Source: CAYNRG01 sp964399545
GTDB lineage: Bacteria > Bacillota_I > Bacilli_A > Erysipelotrichales > Erysipelotrichaceae
DNA length: 64,000 bases
Assembly (NCBI GenBank): GCA_964399545.1
Contig: CAYNRG010000007.1
Location: 1-64,000, forward strand
Direction: 5' to 3'
Position numbers and translations under genes: made by a program. Below are positions 36,532 through 45,398 of this stretch, piece by piece (within the stretch, counting starts at the first letter, position 1; each line of letters starts with the position of its first letter). The notes below the pieces were generated by a model, which saw nothing but the letters and a program-made list of their open reading frames with translations, searched no databases and was not told the origin of the DNA.

Positions 36532-36897
36532 TTAATGACAATTTTTTCTATTTCCTACTCTACGTCCTCTTCTTGAATTAATAGAGCGATCCTCTTGGTT
36601 TGTATTTCTTCTGCTTCCCTCTTGGTTCATTCCACGCTCATTGCGCTCTTCATTCATTTCTTCATAAGTCATTGAGCGATTATCATTTCTATACATATTG
36701 TCATACATGTATTCCCTATTCATATAATACTCTTTAGACTCATATTCTCCCATCATTGAAATCTTGCGATTTCCTTTAATACATTCTTCATAGTGAAAAC
36801 CGTAATTTCCTTCTCTATCTTCCTGTGCTCCGACACTCATTACTGATAGGGACATCATGAATACTAAAGCTACAGATCCTCTTTTTTTCATGTTCAT
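36532..36897 (-). CDS. Small secreted Met/Arg/Asn-rich protein
   Basis: Start set at MNMKKRGSV (about codon 17 of the longer frame) because AAAGGAG lies just upstream. A signal peptide (LVFMMSLSVMSVGA) would give a mature protein of about 98 residues rich in Met, Tyr, Arg, Asn and Glu, such as SMMGEYESKEYYMNREYMYD, and ending NRKNCH. I know no family for it. Methionine clusters and terminal Cys-His are features of some extracellular copper-binding proteins. The adjacent HMA-cupredoxin protein makes this reading attractive, but it is inference. Confidence 0.6.
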   Translation of the reverse strand: MNMKKRGSVALVFMMSLSVMSVGAQEDREGNYGFHYEECIKGNRKISMMGEYESKEYYMNREYMYDNMYRNDNRSMTYEEMNEERNERGMNQEGSRRNTNQEDRSINSRRGRRVGNRKNCH

Positions 36898-37045
36898 TTT
36901 CTCCTTTTCACTACTAACACGAAACAAAAAGCTCTTTTCGTTCAAAATTTTTTAATTTTTTCTAAAAAAGTCCTACTCTTTTTTAAGTAGAACTTTCTAG
37001 TACAGCATATACCTAACCATGGAACCCACATTTAACTCTCTTAGA

Positions 37046-38593
37046 TTATTTAAAAGGTTGATAAAACTTTATATCTTCAAATTTTTGTTTATAGTCATAT
37101 TCAAGCAGTCTCATGCTTATGTTTTCTAAATCATTCTCAGAAATTTCAATATCCACAGTAGAAACCCGATCCAATGGGAAATCTCCATTGTATTCTTCTT
37201 TTTGAGAATGACCTATCCACTCTAAACCCGCGCCAGTTAAAACATATTTATCTTCATCAATGTAATATGTTAACCCTTGATAATACCAACCCTCGTAAAA
37301 AAAGTTGTAAATTTCCTGCGCATAAAGGCTGTATTTATCATCAAGCTGCCTCAAAGCAATAGTGTTTTCTGTTTCATCTATTTGAAGGTTCGGAGAAATA
37401 ATTTTTGCCTTCTCTAGTATTGTTAAAAATTTTCTAGCGTTCTCGTTTTTTATGTATTTTTTGCTCAAAACCCAATCTGCATAACTATTGTGGATTGTAA
37501 CTCTTCCATACTCATCAAGACTATAAAATTCTCTCTTTTCTAAGTTATACATAGATTTATACTCACTATAATAATAGTCATAGTTGTCATCATCTAAGAC
37601 TTCTTTATTCTCTTGATTTTCTTTATCTACCTTATTTTTTATATTCACATATCCTATATCACCTAACAATAACTGCCCGTCCTCAGTCATTAAATAACGA
37701 TAAAGTTTATCAGAGAATTCTGTTGCTAGTTCATTTTTTTTATCCCAATACAAATAATTGTATATCACAATTGGATACTCTTCATTAAAGATTGTTTCAT
37801 CTGTCGGTTCTATCCCATTTACATTAATGAACCTAACTCCTTGTCCCTCATAGTGCTTATCTACAAAAGTGTACATGTTGTACCCAATTGATCCAACTCC
37901 TCCATCAAAACCTTGAACATACATGACTAACATTCCCATTTCATCGGCTTCATAAATTTTGTTTCCTAGTTTCACATCACCCATAAATTTTTTCATTCTA
38001 ATTTGTGATCCAGAATCCTCATTTCGTTGGTAAGCAATTATTTCTTCATCTCTACCTCCAACTTCTTTCCAATTCTTAATCTCTCCACTATAGATTCCTT
38101 TGAGTTCTTCTATTGTCAGCTCTTCAATAGGGTTCTCTTCATTCACAAGAAACACAAAAGCTTCTCTTGTAATCTCCTCGCTCGCTAATTCAACTCCTGC
38201 ATCCTCTGCTTTTTTCAATAACTCATCACTATAAGATACACCTAATAAAATGTCGTTTTCTCCCGATAAAAACATGTTGAAAGCATCCACAGTTCTATTG
38301 TGCTCTATTTCTTTTTCTTCTTTTCCAAATTGATCCTGTAATGCCTGATGTAGAGGTTTCATTGATGTTGATCCATCAATAGTTACCTTATCCCAGTTCT
38401 CGCTAAGATACAACCTCAATTCTTCTACTTCCCTATCTTCAGTCATTTTAAATACTTCTCTCTCATGCTGTATATAGGATTTTTCATCACCATTATTTTT
38501 ATTAATATTATTAGTAATTGAGAATAGTGTAATAAATACAATAACTGCACCTACACTTAGTATTGCTTTTGAGTTAATCTGCTTTTTCATCAT
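37046..38593 (-). CDS. PstS-like phosphate-binding domain protein with unknown C-terminal domain
   Basis: A 515-aa exported protein. The N-terminal transmembrane/signal segment (residues 9-27) has no lipobox Cys. A PstS/PBP-like domain follows (about 65-310): TIDGSTSMKPLHQAL near 71-85, then GVSYSDELL, ELKGIYSGEIKNWKEVGG and NEDSGSQIRMKKF, the typical order for phosphate-binding proteins. A C-terminal region of about 185 residues (Tyr/Glu-rich, GWYYQGLTYYIDED, HSQKEEYNGDFPLDRV) is not recognised. No pstCAB genes are adjacent. A role in phosphate or another anion's sensing is possible. It is the first gene of the putative island. Confidence 0.75.
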   Translation of the reverse strand: MMKKQINSKAILSVGAVIVFITLFSITNNINKNNGDEKSYIQHEREVFKMTEDREVEELRLYLSENWDKVTIDGSTSMKPLHQALQDQFGKEEKEIEHNRTVDAFNMFLSGENDILLGVSYSDELLKKAEDAGVELASEEITREAFVFLVNEENPIEELTIEELKGIYSGEIKNWKEVGGRDEEIIAYQRNEDSGSQIRMKKFMGDVKLGNKIYEADEMGMLVMYVQGFDGGVGSIGYNMYTFVDKHYEGQGVRFINVNGIEPTDETIFNEEYPIVIYNYLYWDKKNELATEFSDKLYRYLMTEDGQLLLGDIGYVNIKNKVDKENQENKEVLDDDNYDYYYSEYKSMYNLEKREFYSLDEYGRVTIHNSYADWVLSKKYIKNENARKFLTILEKAKIISPNLQIDETENTIALRQLDDKYSLYAQEIYNFFYEGWYYQGLTYYIDEDKYVLTGAGLEWIGHSQKEEYNGDFPLDRVSTVDIEISENDLENISMRLLEYDYKQKFEDIKFYQPFK

Positions 38594-38940
38594 TTATCTC
38601 CTTTTTTAAATTTTATCATAAAATTAAGATATTTTCTTTTATATTTAAATCTTATTTTATGAAAAGAAATTAACTGAAACCTTAATTTTTCCAATTATTG
38701 GTAGACTTCAATCTTACAACGATTAGTTTCTATTATTCCAGCAGTAATTTCACCTATGAATATCATTGATATTTATACAATAGACCTAGATTTTGTTCTG
38801 ATTCTATCTTTTCCTTTCTCTCTACATCCATATTGATTCATTGTCAATCGATTATGCAAGATGTCTTAGAAGACTCATGAACATATCTTTATACTCTTTC
38901 TTGATTCCTATAATAGTTATTCTTATACTTTATTTTATTC
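38594..38940 (-). other. AT-rich intergenic stretch, no gene seen
   Basis: About 350 bases between the PstS-like gene and the recG remnant. It contains the AAGGAG site for the PstS-like gene and a small palindrome AATTTTAT-C-ATAAAATT at 38609-38625, which could be an operator or chance in AT-rich DNA. I see no convincing ORF. The end near 38900-38940 shows weak further similarity to recG. Confidence 0.5.
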
Positions 38941-39075
38941 CAGTCACCAGTCGAAAGTCTCTAAACCGAATATTTACAGGTTTTATCACTAACTTCCCTT
39001 TAATTACATCCAAATGAGAAATTTTGATTTATTTTGGAGCTAACTTACATTGTTTTAAAGATATTACTATCCATG
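38941..39075 (-). pseudogene. Decayed fragment of the recG 5' end
   Basis: Aligns in direct orientation with recG 34301-34535. It has lost roughly 100 bases internally, and the base triplet matching the recG ATG now reads TAG. It lies immediately downstream of intact msmK, where recG would have stood before an insertion. Confidence 0.8.
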
Positions 39076-39115
39076 TCCTCTACTTCCTCAATCAACTTAT
39101 TACTCTCTACTTAAA

Positions 39116-39137
39116 AAGAAAAAGGGCTTCGCCCTTA
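39116..39137 (-). terminator. Rho-independent terminator of msmK
   Basis: AAGGGC hairpin with a tetraloop and T-run on the minus strand, directly after the msmK stop. Confidence 0.85.
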
Positions 39138-40244
39138 ATCACTAATTGTTTTTTCTGTTTCTAAATCAAATAAATGCATTGCGTCTGAATCTAAGAAGAG
39201 TTCAATTTCATCTCCAACACGAGCCTTTGTATTTGGGTTTACACGTGCTGTCATATTTGTCGAATTGCAATCAAAGTATAAATAAACTTCTGCTCCAACT
39301 AGCTCATACACTTGAACTTTAGCCTTAATCTTATCTTTATATTCTCTTAATGAATATTCTTTATCATGTAAGTCTTCTGGTCGAATTCCCATCATCACTC
39401 GCTTACCTACATAACCTTTATCTTTCAACAATTTAGCTTTTTGATCATTCAAGTGAAGCGCATTATTATCAAAAACTAAGTATACTCCATCAAACTTTTC
39501 AATAACCTCACAAACAATAAAATTCATTTGTGGAGATCCAATAAATCCTGCAACAAATAAATTTGCTGGGTGATCATATAAATTTTTCGGTGTATCTACT
39601 TGTTGCATAACACCATCTTTCATAACTACAATTCGAGTCCCTAATGTCATCGCTTCTGTTTGGTCATGTGTTACATAAATAATAGTTGTCTCTAATCTTT
39701 GGTGCAATTGAGAAATTTCTGCTCTCATTTGAACACGCAACTTAGCATCTAGATTACTCAAAGGTTCATCCATTAAGAACACTTTAGGATTTCTAACTAT
39801 TGCACGCCCCATTGCGACACGCTGGCGTTGTCCTCCAGATAAAGCTTTTGGTTTACGATCTAACAACTTATCTAAATCCAAAATTTTTGCAGCGGCTTCT
39901 ACTTTTTCTTTAATAACCTCTTTTGGTATTTTACGAAGTTTTAAACCAAAAGCCATATTATCATAAACACTCATATGTGGATATAAAGCGTAGTTTTGGA
40001 AAACCATCGCAATATCTCTATCTTTAGGTTCCACATCGTTTACACGACGATCATCAATAAATAAATCTCCTGAAGTAATTTCTTCTAATCCTGCAATCAT
40101 ACGTAAGGTTGTTGACTTTCCACAACCAGATGGTCCAACAAAAATAATAAATTCTTTATCAGCTATCTCAAGGTTAAAATCTTTTACAGCCTCAAATCCA
40201 TTTCCATACTTTTTACCAACATGCTTTAACGATAAACTAGCCAT
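39135..40244 (-). CDS. msmK: Carbohydrate ABC transporter ATPase, MsmK/UgpC type
   Basis: A 369-aa ATPase of the MalK/MsmK/UgpC family. Walker A GPSGCGKSTTLRM (37-49), Q-loop VFQNYALYPHMSV, signature LSGGQRQRVAMGRAI, Walker B VFLMDEPLSNLD and H-loop YVTHDQTEAM are all present. A C-terminal TOBE/regulatory domain includes GIRPEDLHD. No permease or binding-protein genes lie nearby. This fits the known role of MsmK as a shared energiser for several sugar importers. Its 3' end is duplicated at 34604-34643. Confidence 0.93.
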   Translation of the reverse strand: MASLSLKHVGKKYGNGFEAVKDFNLEIADKEFIIFVGPSGCGKSTTLRMIAGLEEITSGDLFIDDRRVNDVEPKDRDIAMVFQNYALYPHMSVYDNMAFGLKLRKIPKEVIKEKVEAAAKILDLDKLLDRKPKALSGGQRQRVAMGRAIVRNPKVFLMDEPLSNLDAKLRVQMRAEISQLHQRLETTIIYVTHDQTEAMTLGTRIVVMKDGVMQQVDTPKNLYDHPANLFVAGFIGSPQMNFIVCEVIEKFDGVYLVFDNNALHLNDQKAKLLKDKGYVGKRVMMGIRPEDLHDKEYSLREYKDKIKAKVQVYELVGAEVYLYFDCNSTNMTARVNPNTKARVGDEIELFLDSDAMHLFDLETEKTISD

Positions 40245-40341
40245 CTCTATATCCTCCTAATTTTGATTTCATTTTAGCACATGAAAAAAAGAATCTCTAT
40301 CCATAATTTAACCAAGATTCTTTCTTCTTTTTGTGCACTTT

Positions 40342-41319
40342 TTACTTTTTAAGATATTGGTACATCATCAACGCTATTTTAAATCGAACTGCATCTTCAA
40401 ATTTCCGAATATCTAATCCTGATAACTTTTGATACTTTTCAAGCCGGTAAATTAAGGTATTTCGGTGAAGAAATAGCTTTTGGGCTGTCTTTGAACTATT
40501 TAAATCATTCTCAAAAAAAGCATAAATCGTTTGCAAATCTTCTTCATTATCAACATTTTGAAAATCAAAATTTGCCATCTCCTCACTTAATTGATTACAT
40601 TGCTCTTCTGTTAAAGTCGCAATTACCTTCGCCAATCCAAGCCCTTTATTATCTAAAATCCTCGTTGCTGGATAGAAAATATTTCTTAATCGAGCTAATT
40701 GTTGTAAAGATTTTCTAATTTCATAAATTTCCTTAATCGAGCTAAATTTTTCAGAAATGCAACAAACTGCTTTAATCATCAATTCAGAATTAATTGTATT
40801 GATTAGCAAATGTGCAAAATCAACTGAATCTTCTGGAGATTTCATTAAAATCAAAAAGTCATCATTAATATTAAAAAAATCTCCTTCAATCATATTTTCT
40901 ATAACCGTTTTACAATCTTCGAACATCTCTTTATCAAATTCTAGTAAAAAAATTTGCTTTGAAACTTCTCCATCTCGTTGGTCTAAACTGTCTAATTCAT
41001 CAGGCGTAAGTAATCCTTTAAACGCCATTTCTATTTGTTGATTTGTGGTCAAATTACTTCTTTCAGTTTCCAAAATGCTTTTACAAGCAATAGCAACTAA
41101 TAATAAAAAATCTTTATCTCTCTTGTCAGGAGTTGCTAGATGAAAAGTTTCTACACCTGCTTCAATAGAAACTATTGTTTTTTGATCATCATACTTCATT
41201 TGATCTTGAGTATTCGTTGTTACTAAACATTCGAATTTCGGATCATATAAAGAAAAGTCACATTGCAGTTGCTTTTTATATTGATTTAATAGCTGTTCCA
41301 ATTTAGCAATAGAAACCAC
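40342..41319 (-). CDS. CdaR/PucR-family transcriptional regulator
   Basis: A 325-aa probable regulator. The C-terminal 50 residues (NSSKTAQKLFLHRNTLIYRL, then EKYQKLSGLDI) match the helix-turn-helix of the PucR/CdaR family. The N-terminal and central parts (about 1-250) would be ligand-sensing; the ligand is unknown. It lies upstream of msmK in the same direction with a 97-base gap, so it may regulate sugar uptake. This is inferred from position only. Confidence 0.8.
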   Translation of the reverse strand: MVSIAKLEQLLNQYKKQLQCDFSLYDPKFECLVTTNTQDQMKYDDQKTIVSIEAGVETFHLATPDKRDKDFLLLVAIACKSILETERSNLTTNQQIEMAFKGLLTPDELDSLDQRDGEVSKQIFLLEFDKEMFEDCKTVIENMIEGDFFNINDDFLILMKSPEDSVDFAHLLINTINSELMIKAVCCISEKFSSIKEIYEIRKSLQQLARLRNIFYPATRILDNKGLGLAKVIATLTEEQCNQLSEEMANFDFQNVDNEEDLQTIYAFFENDLNSSKTAQKLFLHRNTLIYRLEKYQKLSGLDIRKFEDAVRFKIALMMYQYLKK

Positions 41320-41408
41320 AATAATCCCTCACTCTCTTATTTTTTATTATATCATGATTTTAGAAATTTCCAATTACCTTAGTAGATTCATAATCCCATT
41401 TCTTTTAA

Positions 41409-41443
41409 AAAGGTGTATTCACTATTAGAATACACCTTTCCTT
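41409..41443 (-). terminator. Rho-independent terminator of fakA
   Basis: Inverted repeat AAGGTGTATTC / GAATACACCTT with a 7-base loop and a minus-strand T-run. Confidence 0.85.
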
Positions 41444-41445
41444 CG

Positions 41446-43065
41446 TTACTCAACACCTATGAGAAATCCATATACAGGTTGATCTCCTTGCTGAATTTCA
41501 ATTTCTACTTCAAAATTTGATTCAATATACGAAACAACCTCTTTTACTTCTTCCTCGGTTGTCCCTTCTCCAACAATGAGAGTCATAATTTCACTTTCTT
41601 CATCAATCATTTTATCTAGTAATCGATATGTCGCCTCCAACTTACCTTTTGCGGAAACTACAATTTCTTTCTCGAAAATTCCCATGTAGTCACCTTCTGC
41701 AATTACAACACCTTCGAACGTTGTATCTTTAATTGCATAAGTAATTTGTCCAGTTTTTATATGTTCAATAGCCTCTGTCATATCCTTTATGTTATCTTCA
41801 ACTTGCATTTCTGGATTGAACATAATACATGCAGACAACCCTTGTGGAATCGTCTTCGCTGGAAGCACATGAATATTTTCATCTTCCAGTACTTGCTGAG
41901 CCTGCTGTGCTGCTAACACAATATTTGAGTTATTCGGTAATACAAAGATGTGGTCAGCATTTAACTCTTTGATCGCTGCAACGAAGTCCTCTGTTGATGG
42001 ATTCATCGTTTGTCCACCTTCAATTACCTTATCTACGCGATATTCTTTAAACAAGGAAACTAATCCTTTCCCTGCAGCAACTGCAACAATAGCATATTTC
42101 TTTTTCTCTCCATTACCAGAAGAATTCCCATCAACAATATGGTCATGTTGTTCCTGCATGTTTTCAATTTTCAATTTTAAAAACTCGCCATATCGCTGTG
42201 CTGTATTCAGAGCATCTCCTGGTGTCAATGTATGCACATGAACTTTTACAATATCTTCATCTTGCACTACTACGATAGAATCTCCTAATTGCGCTAAAGA
42301 TGTTCTTAGCTTTTCCTCTTTAAAAGTGTGTAGACTTTCATGGTTCAATCGAACAATAAATTCCGTACAGTAACCATACCCTTCACTTTCTAATGCCATA
42401 GCCGCAGAAGAAGTCGACTCCATTTCTTGTTCATTGGTTTCAATTGGATTACCTTCAAGTGCTGCTTTAAATCCTTCAAAAACTACAAGCAACCCTGCTC
42501 CACCACTATCTACTACTCCTACTTCTTTTAGTACAGGTAATAATTCAGGTGTATAATCTAATGTTTTTTTAGCTTCTTCACATAGTACACTTATATACTC
42601 TATCAATGAACAGTCTGGATGGGCATCTAAATATAGCTTCGCCATTTCACTACTTTCACGAATCACTGTCAAAATAGTTCCTTCTACAGGCCTCATAACA
42701 GCTTTGTAGGAAACCTGTGACCCCATAACAAATGCATTTGCCACATCCGCTACAGTCGCCTCTTTCTTTTCATCTAAACCTTGATAAAATCCGCGGAATA
42801 TTTGTGATAAAATCACTCCTGAATTCCCTCGTGCTCCCATCAATAATCCTTTTGACAATGTCTTTGCAACAACAAATAAATCATCATTACTTTGTGATAC
42901 TGCATCCTTAACACCGCTACTAAATGTCATCGACATATTAGTTCCTGTATCTCCATCTGGAACAGGGAAAACATTCAATGCATCAATCTCTGCTCGATGA
43001 TTCGCTAAGTTACATGCTCCACTTTGGAGCATGAGTTTTAATTTTATTCCGTTTAATGTATTCAT
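41446..43065 (-). CDS. fakA: Fatty acid kinase catalytic subunit FakA (YloV, DAK2 domain)
   Basis: A 539-aa DhaL-fold kinase that phosphorylates fatty acids bound to FakB proteins. The metal/ATP site VFPVPDGDTGTNMS (Asp37 and Asp39) and KGLLMGARGNSGVILSQ mark the DAK2 domain. A middle domain and a FakA C-terminal domain (EEEVKEVVSYIESNFEVEIE) follow. Standard length. It follows the Asp23-like gene by 11 bases, the conserved yloU-yloV pair of Bacillota. In Bacillus recG lies just beyond, and here it is separated by msmK, a regulator and the island. Confidence 0.93.
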   Translation of the reverse strand: MNTLNGIKLKLMLQSGACNLANHRAEIDALNVFPVPDGDTGTNMSMTFSSGVKDAVSQSNDDLFVVAKTLSKGLLMGARGNSGVILSQIFRGFYQGLDEKKEATVADVANAFVMGSQVSYKAVMRPVEGTILTVIRESSEMAKLYLDAHPDCSLIEYISVLCEEAKKTLDYTPELLPVLKEVGVVDSGGAGLLVVFEGFKAALEGNPIETNEQEMESTSSAAMALESEGYGYCTEFIVRLNHESLHTFKEEKLRTSLAQLGDSIVVVQDEDIVKVHVHTLTPGDALNTAQRYGEFLKLKIENMQEQHDHIVDGNSSGNGEKKKYAIVAVAAGKGLVSLFKEYRVDKVIEGGQTMNPSTEDFVAAIKELNADHIFVLPNNSNIVLAAQQAQQVLEDENIHVLPAKTIPQGLSACIMFNPEMQVEDNIKDMTEAIEHIKTGQITYAIKDTTFEGVVIAEGDYMGIFEKEIVVSAKGKLEATYRLLDKMIDEESEIMTLIVGEGTTEEEVKEVVSYIESNFEVEIEIQQGDQPVYGFLIGVE

Positions 43066-43076
43066 GCTTTCCTCCG

Positions 43077-43436
43077 TTAGCTCGTAACACGTACACCTTG
43101 AACATAGACATTCACCGCACTAAGCTCAATTTGTAATGTTTTTTCTAATATATACTTTACTTTCTTTTGTACTTCTATAACTATTTCTGAAACTTTGATA
43201 TCATATCCAACAAGGATATACACATCCAATTCCAATCCTTGTGCTGTTTTCCTGACTACAATACCCTTAGAATAATTTTCTTTCTTCAATAATTCTGCAA
43301 GTCCATCCCGAAGTAACTTTCGTGATGCCATTCCAACAACTCCATAACATTCCGTAACAATTCCACCGGTTAATGATGCAATCGCTTCTTCCGAAATATT
43401 AATGTTCCCTAAACTTGTATTTTTTTCGATAGACAT
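43077..43436 (-). CDS. Asp23/Gls24 family envelope stress protein (YloU)
   Basis: A 119-aa DUF322 protein. Motifs include ISEEAIASLTGGIVTECYGV near the start and LDVYILVGYDIKVSEI, with VNVYVQGV at the end. The biochemical role is unknown; relatives are membrane-associated and linked to envelope stress. It forms a two-gene unit with fakA. Confidence 0.92.
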   Translation of the reverse strand: MSIEKNTSLGNINISEEAIASLTGGIVTECYGVVGMASRKLLRDGLAELLKKENYSKGIVVRKTAQGLELDVYILVGYDIKVSEIVIEVQKKVKYILEKTLQIELSAVNVYVQGVRVTS

Positions 43437-43518
43437 AAGTACTACCTCCTAGTCTTCCTCTATTATATATCAAATTACCTATTCTGGTCAAAAAATAGAT
43501 TTTTCGCTAATTTTCAAC

Positions 43519-44508
43519 CTAATTCTCTTCTTTGTCAAAAACACTTAAATCATTTTCATCTGCTCCTAGTGGAACAACTATTCGATTTCCTTCTGAATCT
43601 AGAATATATTCTCCATTCTTATTGCGATAGTATTTTTTCTCAATTGGATCTCCATATTCATTTTCCATGATATTCCCCAACCCATCTATCCAATATTCTT
43701 TTTCTTCCACGATCAAATTCCACGGACATTCCGATGTATACGCTACGGTCATTCCATCATCCGCAAAGATACATACACCTTTCTCTGAAATTTCCGAGAC
43801 AATTTTATGATATGAGTTCAAAACAGGTAAAGAAAAATAACTTGAAAAGAAGTAGTTTCCATCTAACATCAAAAGTTCAATTGTTTCTTCATCATAAGAA
43901 AGTGGAAAACGGTGAATTTCCGAAATGGACTCAATCATTTCCTTATCTATATCACGAAATGCTCGTACCAAATTAAGTAATTGTTCATCTGTTTCAAAGC
44001 CATTTAGATATGGGATTCTTGAAATCATCGATAAATACTCACTTTTCAAAGAAATTACAGAGCCATTTTTCAGAATGAGTTCTGGTTCTTTTAGATAGCG
44101 ATATGCAATAGGTGTTTCTTCTTGGATAACAATTTCTACTACATTATTCTTCCTTAAATAGACTTTAGCATCTTGAACCATTAAGGAAGATTCAATTCTC
44201 TTTTCAATTTGACTTGAGCGAATAAAGTAAAAATAATCTACTTGTGAAATACCCGATAATTTTTCTACATACTCATCACTTAAATAATCATTCCCATCAA
44301 CTCTTACCCGTTTCACCTTTGCAGAAGGGAGCATCAGCAACAATCCAATAATACAAAGAAAACCAATCAAAACTGCACATAAAAAAATTCGCGGTTTTGC
44401 TTTCATAAAATCAAACTTTTCCTTTACTTTTCTTCGCTTTTCAAAAACATGATCCACCGCTGTTTTTTGTATTTCTGCTTTTGAATTTTTCTTTTTATGC
44501 TTTACCAA
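43519..44508 (-). CDS. divIB: Cell division protein DivIB/FtsQ
   Basis: A 329-aa bitopic divisome protein. A basic cytoplasmic N-terminus (about 40 aa) is followed by a transmembrane helix (IFLCAVLIGFLCIIGLLLML, 41-60). A POTRA domain begins KVKRVRVDGNDYLSDEYVE, and a beta domain extends to about 255. An acidic C-terminal tail completes it. Its start overlaps the murB end by 7 bases, giving murG-murB-divIB as a split remnant of the division and cell wall cluster. Confidence 0.88.
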   Translation of the reverse strand: MVKHKKKNSKAEIQKTAVDHVFEKRRKVKEKFDFMKAKPRIFLCAVLIGFLCIIGLLLMLPSAKVKRVRVDGNDYLSDEYVEKLSGISQVDYFYFIRSSQIEKRIESSLMVQDAKVYLRKNNVVEIVIQEETPIAYRYLKEPELILKNGSVISLKSEYLSMISRIPYLNGFETDEQLLNLVRAFRDIDKEMIESISEIHRFPLSYDEETIELLMLDGNYFFSSYFSLPVLNSYHKIVSEISEKGVCIFADDGMTVAYTSECPWNLIVEEKEYWIDGLGNIMENEYGDPIEKKYYRNKNGEYILDSEGNRIVVPLGADENDLSVFDKEEN

Positions 44509-45398
44509 TTAAATTTCTCCACTTCCATAACCAAATCAATATTTGCTCTCTCTTTTGCATCTTTTTGAATCATTTCAATTAACTGTAAAAACTCCTGTGC
44601 TGTTGAATAATTTTCATTCACAATAAAATTTACATGTTTTGAACTAACCAATGCTCCACCATGCCGCTTTCCACGATAGCCTAATTGATCAACAACTTGC
44701 CAAGCTGGAACTTTTTCAGGGTTTCTAAAAATACTTCCTGCACTTGGATACTCTAACGGTTGTGTTTCTATTCGCCTTTTTCTTCTGTCCGCCATCAAGC
44801 TTTCGATTTCATTTTTTTCGCCCTTTTTCAAGCGCAAACGAACTGCTAAAATAACCCAATTCGCATTTTCCTGAAAAATTGAATGACGATAGGAGAAATC
44901 ACATGTTTCTTTCTTTATCCACTCAACTTTTTTATTTCTGTATACCATCACCTCTTCAATAATATCTTTCATTGAAGATTTATAAGCTCCTGCATTCATG
45001 AATACAGCTCCACCCACAGTTCCAGGAATTCCACTTCCAAATTCTAAACCACTTAACGATTGTTTCATTGATTCATATGCTAAAGCAATTAATGAACACC
45101 CCGCTTGGGCAATACATGTCTCTCCTTCAAAATAAAACTCTGTTAATGGCTGCCCTAAGCGAATAATCACTCCTTCATAGGCATCATCTGAACAAAGCAA
45201 ATTACTCCCCTTGCCAATTATCTTGTAAGGGATATTTTCGCCTTCCAACAAACAAATCACGCAATCCAACTCAAGCACATTTTCCGGATAAGCAACACAT
45301 CTTGCAATTCCCCCAATACGCAAGGTTGTCATTCTTGATAAAGGTATATCTCTTTCTATTTTGCAATATTTTCCTAATTTTTCGTAAAATTTATCCAT
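44502..45398 (-). CDS. murB: UDP-N-acetylenolpyruvoylglucosamine reductase
   Basis: A 298-aa FAD enzyme reducing the enolpyruvyl ether to make UDP-MurNAc. FAD-binding motifs are TTLRIGG, IIGKGSNLLCSD and GLEFGSGIPGTVGGAVFMNAGAY. The catalytic Ser lies in EYPSAGSIFRNP, and the C-terminal Glu in NIDLVMEVEKF. Type II MurB length. Overlaps murG by 8 bases. Confidence 0.96.
   Translation of the reverse strand: MDKFYEKLGKYCKIERDIPLSRMTTLRIGGIARCVAYPENVLELDCVICLLEGENIPYKIIGKGSNLLCSDDAYEGVIIRLGQPLTEFYFEGETCIAQAGCSLIALAYESMKQSLSGLEFGSGIPGTVGGAVFMNAGAYKSSMKDIIEEVMVYRNKKVEWIKKETCDFSYRHSIFQENANWVILAVRLRLKKGEKNEIESLMADRRKRRIETQPLEYPSAGSIFRNPEKVPAWQVVDQLGYRGKRHGGALVSSKHVNFIVNENYSTAQEFLQLIEMIQKDAKERANIDLVMEVEKFNW

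Larger units (their letters stand above)
38941..39175 (-). repeat. Right direct repeat: decayed recG 5' fragment plus msmK 3' end
   Basis: Counterpart of 34301-34643. Here msmK is intact and recG is dead, the mirror image of the left copy. The two repeats bracket about 4.3 kb. Confidence 0.85.

Noticed and set aside
38609..38625. The AT-rich palindrome upstream of the PstS-like gene as a specific operator.
   Set aside because: Such palindromes are common by chance in DNA this AT-rich, and no second copy or cognate regulator was found.
34660..38940. The island as a prophage or insertion sequence.
   Set aside because: No integrase, transposase, terminal inverted repeats or phage structural genes. 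The flanks are copies of host genes, which favours homologous recombination.
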